Below, piece after piece: positions 1 to 11,730 of a stretch of DNA of 63,079 bases. The position numbers and the translations under genes are program-made. The notes under the pieces are model-generated. The model was not told the origin of the DNA, did not search any database, and was given only the letters and a program-made list of their open reading frames with translations. Position 1 is the first letter of the stretch. Every line of letters begins with the position of its first letter. Source of the stretch: Sphaerosporella brunnea (taxonomy: Eukaryota; Ascomycota; Pezizomycetes; Pezizales; Pyronemataceae); assembly GCA_008704415.1 (NCBI GenBank), contig VXIS01000285.1, positions 1-63,079 on the forward strand. The letters run 5' to 3'.

Positions 1-999
1 CGATGGCATGCTGTCCTAAGCGAGTGAGCAGGCGGAAACAAGTCCTATTGGAGGCGGATTTACCTAGTGGAATCCAGGTAGCGAATGCCCCATCCCCTTC
101 AGCCCCAATGGTCAGTCAGCATTCACGCACCTGGAACTCATTTGTCGAATTGTCTGGATAGAAGCTGAAGCGCCGTTGCCACCCGCTGCGCTAGGTTTCT
201 AGATGGGGCAGCCGAAGATCGATCTCATGATTGTGTGAGCAGATCTAATGGCCTGTTCTATTCACATTAATGCAGCCGAGGCTTGAGCACGGGAGTTACG
301 ACCAGGCTCTGCTTAGTACTCGTACATATACCTACCTACCTGAGTAATTACCTGGGTAGGCAACAGGTGTGCTCAATTACAGACAGGGATTCAGTTCGGT
401 GCTCAATCAGTTATAAACCAAGTACTTGTTAAATAAGGCTCTGATTTCCCTATCAACCACCGGTCACCACACGACTCGTTGTTGAGCAGAAACTTTCGCA
501 GAAATTCAGCATCACTCTCACTCACATACAAGCTACGTGCCTCCCCCCCCAAAAACGAACGTTAAAGTTAAACACCCTCCCAACAGCATATCAGAAGTTA
601 GTTGAAGAAATATTGAAGAAAGGGCAATGATGGCTGATGGCAAATACAGTATGTAGAATGGCATGACGAGAAAATAAGCCCACAGACACAAACATGGAAG
701 ATTAAAGACATGGTAACAACAAAATTCGATTCAGAGCGCGCGAAGGACATGACACAGACAAAACCTTCTCCGCTCCGACCACCGGAAAGGCAAATGAGAA
801 AAAAAAGAATGAATGAAAGCTCGTACAGAAGGCTAGTTGAGTAGGGCATCGACTAGTTGAGGGCACTGAAAACTTCCAATGACGGATATTGCAAGCTCTG
901 TCCGGTTCCCTACTATCAGTTAGCACTTCCAGCTAAGCAGCCAGTAGTCACTCCTCGCATCCCGAAACATCCCTTACCTTCTCAATTCAGGCCAACAGA
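1..999. other. No gene recognised (arm A, mirror of 16563-17561)
   Basis: Only short unconvincing open frames are present. There are ACCTACCTACC-type motifs near 330-360, which are common in Pezizomycotina intergenic DNA. Confidence 0.5.
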
Positions 1000-1792
1000 T
1001 CAACTGCCCCCAATATTACGAAGTGTATAATTGAGCTCCCTCTCGAACTCGTCTTGTTGCGAAAGCGCCAGAGCCAGCCACTCAGCGCTAATGATTCGCT
1101 GTTCAAAAAGGAAGTAGAAGAGACTTCGCCGGCAGTGGAGCCATCTTGACGGATCCGAAATGTCCTCGCGATGGCCGGATGCATGGTTATATACCGCTCC
1201 CCAGGTGCCATTGAAGACTCCACGGCCACAGCCCTGGCAGAAGTATGGGATTGAGACTCGAATATCTTCGGTAACCCCCGTGTGAAAGTACACGTGCTCT
1301 AGCCATTCGCTGGCATTGAGTAACCCATCGCATTTCAAGAAGCTGAAGAAGCAATTGAAAGCACCTGGCTCCGAAGAAAGGCGCCGCGGTTCTAGGTCCG
1401 GTTCCGTCGTGATTTCGGCTTGGTCAAATGAAGAGGTTCCATCGTCGGAACCCAGGCCGGGAGGATTTGATTCTGTGTGCAGCAGTGAGTATCTCCTGCA
1501 TGTCTGTTTGGATTTGGCGTGTACATACCTTCGGATTGAAAGGACTCTCCATCGTGGTTATGTGGCACGCGCAATGTCTCAAGGTAGTGATCGTCAGGTC
1601 TTAGCGGCCATATGAGGTCGCCGATAGGGTTGACAAATCTTGGTCGTTCCAGTGGATAGCTGGTTCCGGTCTCTGTGCATGCAGCAGTGAGTATTTCCTA
1701 CAGGCATGTTTGGGATTTGGCGTTTACATACCTTCAGAAGGTTGAAAGGATTCATCGTTAAAAAATCCTTGCTCATCCACCTGGTCACCCAT
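1000..1792 (-). CDS. Unknown protein, mirror copy of the 15770-16562 gene
   Basis: Exact mirror of the gene at 15770-16562, with exons 1732-1792, 1529-1672 and 1000-1472 read on the minus strand. It encodes the same 225-residue product and the frames are intact. It is probably not an independent gene: it exists only because this arm repeats 8792-17561 in reverse. See the plus-strand copy for the description. Confidence 0.6.
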
Positions 1793-4272
1793 GGCTAAGG
1801 GGTTTTGAGCTTTCAAACGGGGTTGCTTAATCTGAAAGGTGGACGAGGCGAAGAGCACGGTGGGATAGATAAGGCACGAATACCTGGAACTGTTTATAAG
1901 ATCCAGGTTCTATTCGACCCAGCACGAATGGGGCCGGTTTTTATTCCACCGCCGCGGCTTAAAACTTCTTCATAAACAGCCACCAATTACGCCCTCGGAC
2001 GACCCAAGTGAAGAGGTTCGAACTTTGGACCAGTCACCAGATCACTTGCGTTATACTTCAAGTTGCATGAAGTTGAGCTCTTGAGATGGTGTGGAGCAAT
2101 TCGGGAGTTTGGAGGGCCGCATTTAGTGGCTCTACAACGTGGCTCCGATTTTCAGGTCCGTTTGCCAGCCCTTTGGGGTGGAGGTGGCCAAGGATATCCC
2201 AATCATGCAATATCCAAAACAATGCGATCGGCAAAGCTCCAAAGCCTCCCGAAACCATTTCTCCTGAACTATTCACAATCAGGGTATCCAAGAGGCTGGT
2301 TTTGGACAAAAACAGCATGCGAGTAGGCACGGAACCATCTCTAACAGCTATTTGAGAAGTGCAGAGGACAATTACGAAATGCCTTGCAACAATTAGGTAC
2401 GAGGACGTCATACCGCGCTCGCGCTCGCGCGTTTGACAAGCTAAACAGGTTCTCGCATTGACACCTGTCCGGCAGCGCAACATGACAAATACTCAGAGGC
2501 AATCCCAATGGCAACTACCTCGCCAACTCATAACAGCGGATCTGGACGCATCGAGCTATACCCACCCCCCCCCCTCCCCTCCCCTCCCCCTGGGACCCTC
2601 GGGCATATATGCCCAGATCGACTGGAAATTTCGCAGACGAGTCACGACAGCATGTCACGCAGCTGCATGCTGTCTCGACAGCGAATGCCTTGGTTTGTAG
2701 CACCAGGGTGGAGAAACATCAGTGCCGATAGCCAACCTGTTGTAGCATGGACGCCCCGCTTTTCGCCGCAGACACCCCACCCCACGGACCGCGGCTCGTG
2801 CTCTTTCTCTTAGGTTGGATGCAGGATGCGCCGCCTTTAGGAATGGTAAATACGCTGGAGCGCGGTATATACGTGCAGAGATAGCGCCGGTTATGTACCA
2901 TGTATACCTCTATGTCTCACCCGAGCGCCGCGGCTTCTAGAAGATTAGAACGCTGTTCTCGACGTTCGGTGGATCGAAGGCCATCCGAGCCTGACAACTA
3001 ACAGGAGGCACCGATCGTTGCTTTTTCTTCTTCCACACCTGCCGGTGTGGATGCCGGCCTAACACCTTCGGAGTTGGGAGGCAACCACTTGTCTGCAGGC
3101 GGCTCATGTGCGTCCTCTGGAGAACAGCTCAAGGCAAGAGTTTCTTGAAGCATCGAAGCGATGGGTTTTTTCTGTCCTGCACTTCGCTTGGCGAACCCCG
3201 CCAGGTTGCTGCGCGGAGAAGGTCTGCATACATACCTACATATGCACGCAATACATCGAAGAAGAAGGGTCATGGGTCACCCGTATGTACGGGCCGTTTG
3301 CTCTCTAACGCGACAGTGAGCCAAACTGTTCTAGCTGCATGACGCCCGCCTTAAGAGCCTTGTTCTTAGCTGGTTGGGACAGTCATTGCCGCGATTGATG
3401 TCTTTGGTAGACGTCTCCTCGGCATTGTTCACGCGTCACTGATCATTACATCCCCACGCAGCTGCACACAAGCCTCGGCGACTTGCAAGCAGCAGCATGT
3501 TGCGGTAAGGGCAAGAATGGGAGACCAGCGTGCCAACTCTGCGCCTCGGGAAACACTTCACCTGCCCCAATTATCTATCTAGCTATCAGGATCGAGATCT
3601 GCGAGATAGATCGAATTACTGCTTCACGCTTAGAAGCAGAGACAAACAACTGCACTTTCCGTTTCTTCTCTGCTTGGGCTGCAAGCATTCAACAACACCA
3701 TTGACCCCCATGCAATTGGAACGATTGGAGGTCTTGGGGTTCTTCTGTCCTCGACGTATCCGTATCTGCAGCATCTGCAGCTCCTGTAAAGGGCAGTTTC
3801 ATGAAGCACGCCTGCTTTTACTGCTTTCTGGGGAAGCTTCGAAGGCGCATTTGGCACATTCCTTCCTTTTCTTTTTTTTTTTTCAATCCGTTTGGTGTTT
3901 GCAGGCTAATTCACTCCACCCGTTCATCTCATCAAATCCAACATACAAGGATTCCCACCTCCTCCCTCATTGTGCATGGCCCATGGGCCACTCTCAATGC
4001 ATCGGCCAGTCGTAGTTTCCGAAGCTTCCGAGGTTGGTGTGCAAAATGGGGTGATAGCAATTTACGAGCAAGCGGTAAGTCAGTTTGTTTGTCGGAACAT
4101 TTGTGAAAAGCACATATCCTACAGGGGGCTGAGGCGCTCGCTGAACAACAACAACAACAACACCCCAGTCTGTCTGCGCATTTTCACGCGCAAAAAGGGG
4201 GTTGTGGGCCAATCAATGGGCGGCAGTGACGCCACCTACAAGACTTCGTCTTGGACGCTGCTTTCTGGTTTT

Positions 4273-4304
4273 CATATGCGAACCTGACGTCTGGTTCGCA
4301 TATG
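4273..4304. repeat. Perfect 12-bp inverted repeat around a CRE-like octamer
   Basis: The arms CATATGCGAACC and GGTTCGCATATG flank the 8-nt loop TGACGTCT, which contains the CRE/bZIP core TGACGTC. The mirror copy lies near 13260-13291. It could be a protein-binding site or a simple hairpin; no gene is placed close enough to assign a role. Confidence 0.6.
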
Positions 4305-4784
4305 ACCTGACCTGTTCATATCATGCGTAGCGTATGCATTGCCCATTGGAGATCAATTCTCGTTCAAGGACTGCTATCTTTCCACAGGCAGCAGTGGGGG
4401 GATCCTGACTTTGGGTCGAAGTCCACGGGTCACAACAGGCCCCACAAGCAACGGCTGCCTACCTACCCCACATTCGTAACCTGGCACCACTCCTGTTCTT
4501 CAGCTCAAGGCTTCCCAATCCAGCTCTCCCAACCGTGGTGGATGCCTTGTGGTCCTCGTCTACGCACGTTTCGTGCCATCTACCGACATGCCTAGAAAAC
4601 ACAGTGGACTCTCCTCCTTAATGAGGAGGTAACATTCGTAACCTTAATGATGGGAGTGTTTTGTACACGCTGCAACATCTTACCTTATCGTACCTCACCA
4701 TTCACTGGAGCCGGTTGACTTCTTCAGATATGCGTAATAGCATCAAGTCCTACGCTGCCACGAAAAAGCTCCATAGAGTATTCG

Positions 4785-4953
4785 CATCATCATCACCATC
4801 ATCACCATCATCATCATCATCATCGTCATCAGCATCAGCATCATCAGCATCATCAACATCATCAGCGTCACCAGCGTCACAAGCAGCGCCATGAACTTTT
4901 GTTGTTAACGTTGTTAACGTTGTTGACGTTGTTGTTGTTGTTGTTGTTGTTTT
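4785..4953. repeat. Adjacent (CAT)n-type and (GTT)n-type microsatellites
   Basis: An imperfect CAT/CAG/CAC trinucleotide array at 4785-4880 is followed within 20 nt by a GTTAAC/GTT array at 4901-4953. The mirror copy is at about 12611-12779. Confidence 0.85.
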
Positions 4954-5836
4954 GTTTGCGATGACATCCTAGCTAGGCCTCTGGTTCAATGATCTGTATC
5001 TGTGTAGCTAGCTCGTCAATCATCCAACCAGATCTCTTGGCCATTTCAACTGCCTCATATATATCTGCATTGACGATCAACCAGCTGGCGCTGCTAGCAT
5101 GCCCGAGCTTAAACTTTCGCTCACCGAAAATAAACAGAATTTGGTTTGGGGGGAGGGGGGGTCTCGTGAGCTGTCTGCTCTAGGTCCCACTCGTTTTTGA
5201 GCCTCCCTAGCTCTCGTGGAGAGTATGACGTTGGTGGGGTGTAGGCCTATCTATCTATCTACACTTTATTAGATGCTGCCGCTTAGTTGTTTCTGATTGA
5301 TAGGTAGGCTTGGGAACTCCCGCCGTCGTGTACATGTGCCACCCCCCCCCCCCCCCACCGCGTTGTGTTTACCTTACCCCGCCGATTTACGGAACGGTGA
5401 GTGGTGTAAATCCGGGGATTGATAGGCGTATCACAGAAAGTTCACCGATAGATATGTTTCACAGGATTGTCACTACGTACGTGGGTAAGTGCTCGAACAG
5501 TGTCGATTAAAACAGGTTCACTCCTCTCTCATGGTACCTAATACATCATGATCCCGCCCGCAGCGGTTTGGCCTGCAAACACCTCTCCTCCGCCTCGTCA
5601 TGGCCATCCCCCAACTGACAAAGAAATCAAAAGTTGTGTGTGAAGTATGTACAACAAGAAAGGAAAAAATAAATAAAAGAATGACCCCATAGTGTTTTTT
5701 TTTTTTTTTTTCCGACTGTATAGGCAGACGCCCCGTATAGTCAACCCCGTCGCATGAAAAGAAAAACTCCTTTTGATTAAATAAAACCCATCTTCCCAGA
5801 CAGCAAGAAAATAAAAAAATCTAAAAAAAAAATAAC

Positions 5837-7146
5837 CTAAAAACCTCGCCGGCTCAGGGCACCTGCGTCCTGAGAAATCACTGTTGTTCCTCCCCATTCA
5901 GACTCGACGTCGTCGCGGGCTCCAACCTCCCTTTTTAATGCTTGGTAGGCCATCCTCAACTCTACTTGGGTATTTGGACTATTTCCACCAAGCGACACCT
6001 CTGAGATTGCCGAGAGCACAGACTGTGTGCGTGTGGCCGGCGTTGTTGCAGCCGTTCTTGTGGGTTGCGGGGACGGGGGTATGGTAGGAACCGGGGGCAC
6101 GTCGCCGCTTCGCGAGCGTGGTTTTGGGAACGCTGGTAACCCCCTGCTGACCATCGACGGCGGCGGTTTCGGTGATGCCCCGGGACTTCGGAAAGGATTC
6201 TGGGGTGGGTTTGGCGGGTTCGGTTCTTGAGCCGATGATGAAGCGGCCACAGGTGGCCCTCCAGTGATGATCCCGGGCGACTCGTTGGCTCGGAGTATGT
6301 CATTCAAGAAGTCGGGTAGCTTCTCGCGACGGGCATCCAGAGGCCCGCCGATTTGGGGCTCGTATTTGTCTATGAATGTGTTGATCGAGAGTCGTTTGAG
6401 ACGCTGCTTTCGCCGTCGCCAGAAGAAGAAGCCGCCCAGGAAACCCAGGGCCACGAGCGTGACAACCACGGCTGTGGCGATTATTGCTGGTGAGGTCCTC
6501 TTGGAACTGGAGCCCTCGGTAGAGGCTGAGTCATGTTCCGAGTCGGAACTGTGGTCTGAGCTTGAGGAGTGGTAGGAACTGCCCGACGAGGAGTGATTCG
6601 AGGTGTGGGTTGCTGATGTTTCTGACGATGGCGTTGAAGTAGGGCCTGATGCGGAATCGGTTGCTATCGCTGTGGCAGTCGCAGACGTGCTCGTTCCCGC
6701 ACTCGTGACAGTTGCCAGTGTCGTAGCCGGTGTAGGTGTAGTACCTTTGATACATCGTCAGTCCTACTTTCTTTCCAAATACCCCAAGCTCTGCACACCT
6801 CCCAAGTCATCTGGTGGCACCGCACCTGTCCCTCCATCAAAGACCACACCCAGCTCGCCAGCCCTCGCCTGACACTCCGTTAACAGTTCCTGAAATGCAC
6901 CTTGTTGACTCGGCTGATTGCACTGCTGATCTGAACACTCCTTCGAAGCCGTCTCGTCTTTGGCTACTACCGAGCACACGCATGCTGGGTCGAGGTTGGG
7001 ACAGTCCACAATGTAGCAGCTCTGTAAACATGTCTGATCGACCAGCGCCTTGAGTATTCTTCCTTGCTGCTGCTGCTGCTGGGGCGGCCACCGTCTGTTG
7101 TCCGTTGAAAGAATAACATAACAAGTAAGAGACTAAACGGGAGCAT
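5837..7146 (-). pseudogene. Frameshifted mirror copy of the CFEM-like membrane protein
   Basis: Mirror of the gene at 10423-11730. The start codon lies at 7144-7146 and the long second-exon frame (signal anchor region and cytoplasmic tail) is open. The first exon carries an extra G in the run after TTTCAAC and an extra C before the CAG repeat, both around 7070-7105, which destroy the signal-peptide/CFEM frame. Because the other arm is intact at both places, these look like sequencing errors in a fold-back copy rather than genuine gene death. Confidence 0.7.
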
Positions 7147-8501
7147 CTCTGATGCTCGCGGTGCAAAAAGAATATAGGAAGAACGGAAACCTCTCAAAGG
7201 TTGGAATCGTCCTGCGCCAGGCGTGAAGGACGGTTACGATTAGGTAGTGAGCATCGTAAAGAGGAAGGAAACAGAGAAGAGAAGAAAAAGGGACAGAGCG
7301 TAAGCCCAGATCAGAAACGAAAAATGCAGAAGAAAATTCTCGGAAAAAGAAGGAGGTGAGGGGGTGCCTGGCTTGCTATATACCACTTGTTGAATGTGAA
7401 GGTATGTACATATCCTCGCCCCTTGCCCGCAGGTCTGTTTGACGCTTGCCATACCAAGGTTGCATGGCATGTATGAAGTAGTTCTGTATGCATCGTTACC
7501 ATGCGGTTGCTTCCGCCCCTCCCGTCGGTTCTTCCATTGACAAGTGAAGCCTTATGTGCTTCGGAATATAGCTAGGCATGTCCTTCTCTGCGTTCTTCTT
7601 CGATGGACTTCTCTCTCAGTGTCCATAACCGCTTCTCTCTTCCTAGCTCCCATTCCAACATCGTCGCCCTAGGATGCGAAACAGGCCCTTCACACGAAGT
7701 TGTCGCATCATCCACGTTAGGGCGCTATGCACGTTTTAGAAATGAATTCTACCCAGAAAATAACCGAGCAAGGGTCGACCCATGGATATGATCTACAAAT
7801 ATTGTGCCGGCATCGGACTGCGGATAGAATTGGACGAAATGGTTTTTTTTTTTTTTGTCGCCGGGGGTCCGACTTGGCGTTTTACGATCTCGCCTGGGGG
7901 CGCTTGTTGCCGAGGACTTGAAACATCGGAGAACATTTTTTGCGGTCCCTTTCGAACCCCAAAGCACAATAAACACCATCCCAGGCCTCCAGTAAACAAA
8001 TCTGTAGAGTAAACGCCAAATACTAACGCCAGTTACCTAAGTCTAAGTATTAATTAATTAACGTCCAGCTAAAGTTGGCAACAGGATCGTCGAGGGCCTG
8101 GGGCTTTGTTGATACATAAAAGCCGAACGGCAACCACGCGGCTCTGCCAAAGGTACATGCATATGTAGGTACCTAGGTACGTACCCAGAATGCCCGCTTC
8201 TCCACGGATCCAACGCGCGCGTGGTTGCACTCCTTCAGGGCAATTCCAGATCTTCCCCTATGCATTCCAAGCTTCAGCCTGCCTCCCTCCAAGCCTCAAC
8301 GGCCGTGCCAGTCAGCGTTGAACACAACATCCCTCCCTCCCTCTTTCTCTCTCTCTCTCTCGCGAAGCACAGCGGCATTTTCTACCAGCGCGGCTCAAAT
8401 TCCGATTTGCCAATGTTGTGAAAACGCGGCTCTTTCTTACTTCGGTCATTCGGCTTGCATAGTAGTACAGACCTAACTCCCATGTGGGGTGCGATTCGTG
8501 C

Positions 8502-8687
8502 TACCGTATTAATCCGGACAGGCGAACAAGCACGTGCACTATCTACCGTATTTTCTGGCGAACAAGGTTGGAAACCGCAGATTTTTAATGCAGTGGGTGG
8601 GCTTGGGGTGAACAGAATCGAGATGGTGGATGGGTGCACCAGTCGAGGGAGCTGGTATGCGCCACATACGCACAATGTCTGCTCTCC
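8502..8687. mobile_element. Partial relative of the palindrome-B MITE, next to the fold point
   Basis: The segment 8544-8687 starts with TACCGTATTTTCTGGCGAAC and is clearly related to 42593-42760. Shared blocks include GATTTTTAATG, AACAGAATCGAGAT, GGGAGCTGGT, GCGCCACA and CACAATGTCTGCTCTCC. A second terminus-like sequence, TACCGTATTAATCCGGACAG, begins 42 nt upstream at 8502. After 8687 the relatedness stops, and 91 nt later the palindrome folds back, so the other terminus is not visible. Mirror copies lie at about 8883-9068. Confidence 0.65.
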
Positions 8688-8778
8688 GTTTATTCGTGTG
8701 ACCGGCGTCCTTTTACAATTTTTGTTAAAGGCAAGCTGCAGCGCTTTCGGAACTTGAAGCCTCCCGCTTTGCTCCAAA

Positions 8779-8791
8779 GAGGAACCTGTCA
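8779..8791. other. Fold-point spacer of palindrome A
   Basis: The 13-nt non-palindromic spacer GAGGAACCTGTCA separates the arms, which meet at GCTCCAAA (8771-8778) and TTTGGAGC (8792-8799). Confidence 0.9.
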
Positions 8792-9068
8792 TTTGGAGCA
8801 AAGCGGGAGGCTTCAAGTTCCGAAAGCGCTGCAGCTTGCCTTTAACAAAAATTGTAAAAGGACGCCGGTCACACGAATAAACGGAGAGCAGACATTGTGC
8901 GTATGTGGCGCATACCAGCTCCCTCGACTGGTGCACCCATCCACCATCTCGATTCTGTTCACCCCAAGCCCACCCACTGCATTAAAAATCTGCGGTTTCC
9001 AACCTTGTTCGCCAGAAAATACGGTAGATAGTGCACGTGCTTGTTCGCCTGTCCGGATTAATACGGTA

Positions 9069-10422
9069 GCACGAATCGCACCCCACATGGGAGTTAGGTC
9101 TGTACTACTATGCAAGCCGAATGACCGAAGTAAGAAAGAGCCGCGTTTTCACAACATTGGCAAATCGGAATTTGAGCCGCGCTGGTAGAAAATGCCGCTG
9201 TGCTTCGCGAGAGAGAGAGAGAGAAAGAGGGAGGGAGGGATGTTGTGTTCAACGCTGACTGGCACGGCCGTTGAGGCTTGGAGGGAGGCAGGCTGAAGCT
9301 TGGAATGCATAGGGGAAGATCTGGAATTGCCCTGAAGGAGTGCAACCACGCGCGCGTTGGATCCGTGGAGAAGCGGGCATTCTGGGTACGTACCTAGGTA
9401 CCTACATATGCATGTACCTTTGGCAGAGCCGCGTGGTTGCCGTTCGGCTTTTATGTATCAACAAAGCCCCAGGCCCTCGACGATCCTGTTGCCAACTTTA
9501 GCTGGACGTTAATTAATTAATACTTAGACTTAGGTAACTGGCGTTAGTATTTGGCGTTTACTCTACAGATTTGTTTACTGGAGGCCTGGGATGGTGTTTA
9601 TTGTGCTTTGGGGTTCGAAAGGGACCGCAAAAAATGTTCTCCGATGTTTCAAGTCCTCGGCAACAAGCGCCCCCAGGCGAGATCGTAAAACGCCAAGTCG
9701 GACCCCCGGCGACAAAAAAAAAAAAAACCATTTCGTCCAATTCTATCCGCAGTCCGATGCCGGCACAATATTTGTAGATCATATCCATGGGTCGACCCTT
9801 GCTCGGTTATTTTCTGGGTAGAATTCATTTCTAAAACGTGCATAGCGCCCTAACGTGGATGATGCGACAACTTCGTGTGAAGGGCCTGTTTCGCATCCTA
9901 GGGCGACGATGTTGGAATGGGAGCTAGGAAGAGAGAAGCGGTTATGGACACTGAGAGAGAAGTCCATCGAAGAAGAACGCAGAGAAGGACATGCCTAGCT
10001 ATATTCCGAAGCACATAAGGCTTCACTTGTCAATGGAAGAACCGACGGGAGGGGCGGAAGCAACCGCATGGTAACGATGCATACAGAACTACTTCATACA
10101 TGCCATGCAACCTTGGTATGGCAAGCGTCAAACAGACCTGCGGGCAAGGGGCGAGGATATGTACATACCTTCACATTCAACAAGTGGTATATAGCAAGCC
10201 AGGCACCCCCTCACCTCCTTCTTTTTCCGAGAATTTTCTTCTGCATTTTTCGTTTCTGATCTGGGCTTACGCTCTGTCCCTTTTTCTTCTCTTCTCTGTT
10301 TCCTTCCTCTTTACGATGCTCACTACCTAATCGTAACCGTCCTTCACGCCTGGCGCAGGACGATTCCAACCTTTGAGAGGTTTCCGTTCTTCCTATATTC
10401 TTTTGCACCGCGAGCATCAGAG
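9069..10422. other. Non-coding stretch and CT-rich promoter of the CFEM-like gene
   Basis: No supported gene. Roughly the last 200 nt (10210-10320) are strongly pyrimidine-rich on the plus strand, as is usual upstream of ascomycete start codons. ORFs here are mirrored in 7140-8500. Confidence 0.5.
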
Positions 10423-11730
10423 ATGCTCCCGTTTAGTCTCTTACTTGTTATGTTATTCTTTCAACGACAACAGACGGTGGCCGCCCAGCAGCAGCAGCAG
10501 CAAGGAAGAATACTCAAGGCGCTGGTCGATCAGACATGTTTACAGAGCTGCTACATTGTGGACTGTCCCAACCTCGACCCAGCATGCGTGTGCTCGGTAG
10601 TAGCCAAAGACGAGACGGCTTCGAAGGAGTGTTCAGATCAGCAGTGCAATCAGCCGAGTCAACAAGGTGCATTTCAGGAACTGTTAACGGAGTGTCAGGC
10701 GAGGGCTGGCGAGCTGGGTGTGGTCTTTGATGGAGGGACAGGTGCGGTGCCACCAGATGACTTGGGAGGTGTGCAGAGCTTGGGGTATTTGGAAAGAAAG
10801 TAGGACTGACGATGTATCAAAGGTACTACACCTACACCGGCTACGACACTGGCAACTGTCACGAGTGCGGGAACGAGCACGTCTGCGACTGCCACAGCGA
10901 TAGCAACCGATTCCGCATCAGGCCCTACTTCAACGCCATCGTCAGAAACATCAGCAACCCACACCTCGAATCACTCCTCGTCGGGCAGTTCCTACCACTC
11001 CTCAAGCTCAGACCACAGTTCCGACTCGGAACATGACTCAGCCTCTACCGAGGGCTCCAGTTCCAAGAGGACCTCACCAGCAATAATCGCCACAGCCGTG
11101 GTTGTCACGCTCGTGGCCCTGGGTTTCCTGGGCGGCTTCTTCTTCTGGCGACGGCGAAAGCAGCGTCTCAAACGACTCTCGATCAACACATTCATAGACA
11201 AATACGAGCCCCAAATCGGCGGGCCTCTGGATGCCCGTCGCGAGAAGCTACCCGACTTCTTGAATGACATACTCCGAGCCAACGAGTCGCCCGGGATCAT
11301 CACTGGAGGGCCACCTGTGGCCGCTTCATCATCGGCTCAAGAACCGAACCCGCCAAACCCACCCCAGAATCCTTTCCGAAGTCCCGGGGCATCACCGAAA
11401 CCGCCGCCGTCGATGGTCAGCAGGGGGTTACCAGCGTTCCCAAAACCACGCTCGCGAAGCGGCGACGTGCCCCCGGTTCCTACCATACCCCCGTCCCCGC
11501 AACCCACAAGAACGGCTGCAACAACGCCGGCCACACGCACACAGTCTGTGCTCTCGGCAATCTCAGAGGTGTCGCTTGGTGGAAATAGTCCAAATACCCA
11601 AGTAGAGTTGAGGATGGCCTACCAAGCATTAAAAAGGGAGGTTGGAGCCCGCGACGACGTCGAGTCTGAATGGGGAGGAACAACAGTGATTTCTCAGGAC
11701 GCAGGTGCCCTGAGCCGGCGAGGTTTTTAG
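10423..11730 (+). CDS. CFEM-like Cys-rich single-pass plasma-membrane protein
   Basis: Two exons, 10423-10768 and 10823-11730, with a 54-nt intron (GTGTGC...CTGAC...AAAG), give 417 residues. Residues 1-21 form a signal peptide and are followed by a Gln run. Eight cysteines at 39, 43, 48, 55, 57, 70, 75 and 91 follow the CFEM order including the DPACVC block with its preceding Asp. The C2-C3 gap is only 4 residues, shorter than the usual 8-12. A Ser/Thr-rich stalk spans about 116-200, a transmembrane helix about 202-224 is followed by RRRKQ, and a Pro-rich cytoplasmic tail runs to 417. CFEM proteins of this build act in surface sensing or haem/iron handling; which applies here is unknown. The start is the first ATG giving a good signal peptide. 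The mirror copy at 5837-7146 is frameshifted. Confidence 0.8.

Larger units (their letters stand above)
1793..5836. other. Long stretch without a supported gene (arm A)
   Basis: This mirrors about 11731-15769. It contains trinucleotide microsatellites at 4785-4953, a C-run near 5342-5356, a T-run near 5696-5711 and a 32-bp hairpin at 4273-4304. Open frames of up to about 160 residues occur but none has recognisable domain content. Confidence 0.5.
1..8778. repeat. Left arm of giant palindrome A
   Basis: This arm is the reverse complement of 8792-17561. Base 1 pairs with base 17561, so the window begins exactly where the inverted repeat ends. Coordinate sums of matching points drift only from 17562 at the outer end to 17570 at the centre, meaning a net excess of 8 bases in this arm over 8.8 kb. 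Identified differences are mostly single-base indels, for example in the run near 7160, in the CFEM gene copy near 7070-7105, and one G near 4267. Open frames intact in the other arm are broken here, so this is probably the lower-quality copy. Confidence 0.97.

Noticed and set aside
2005..2040. Possible tRNA T-arm (GGTTCGAAC)
   Set aside because: The flanking bases do not form a stem and no acceptor or anticodon arm can be folded around it.
8382..9188. 184-codon ORFs on both strands across the palindrome-A centre
   Set aside because: They read through the fold and its spacer and are identical except at the spacer. They are products of the inverted repeat and have no protein-like composition.
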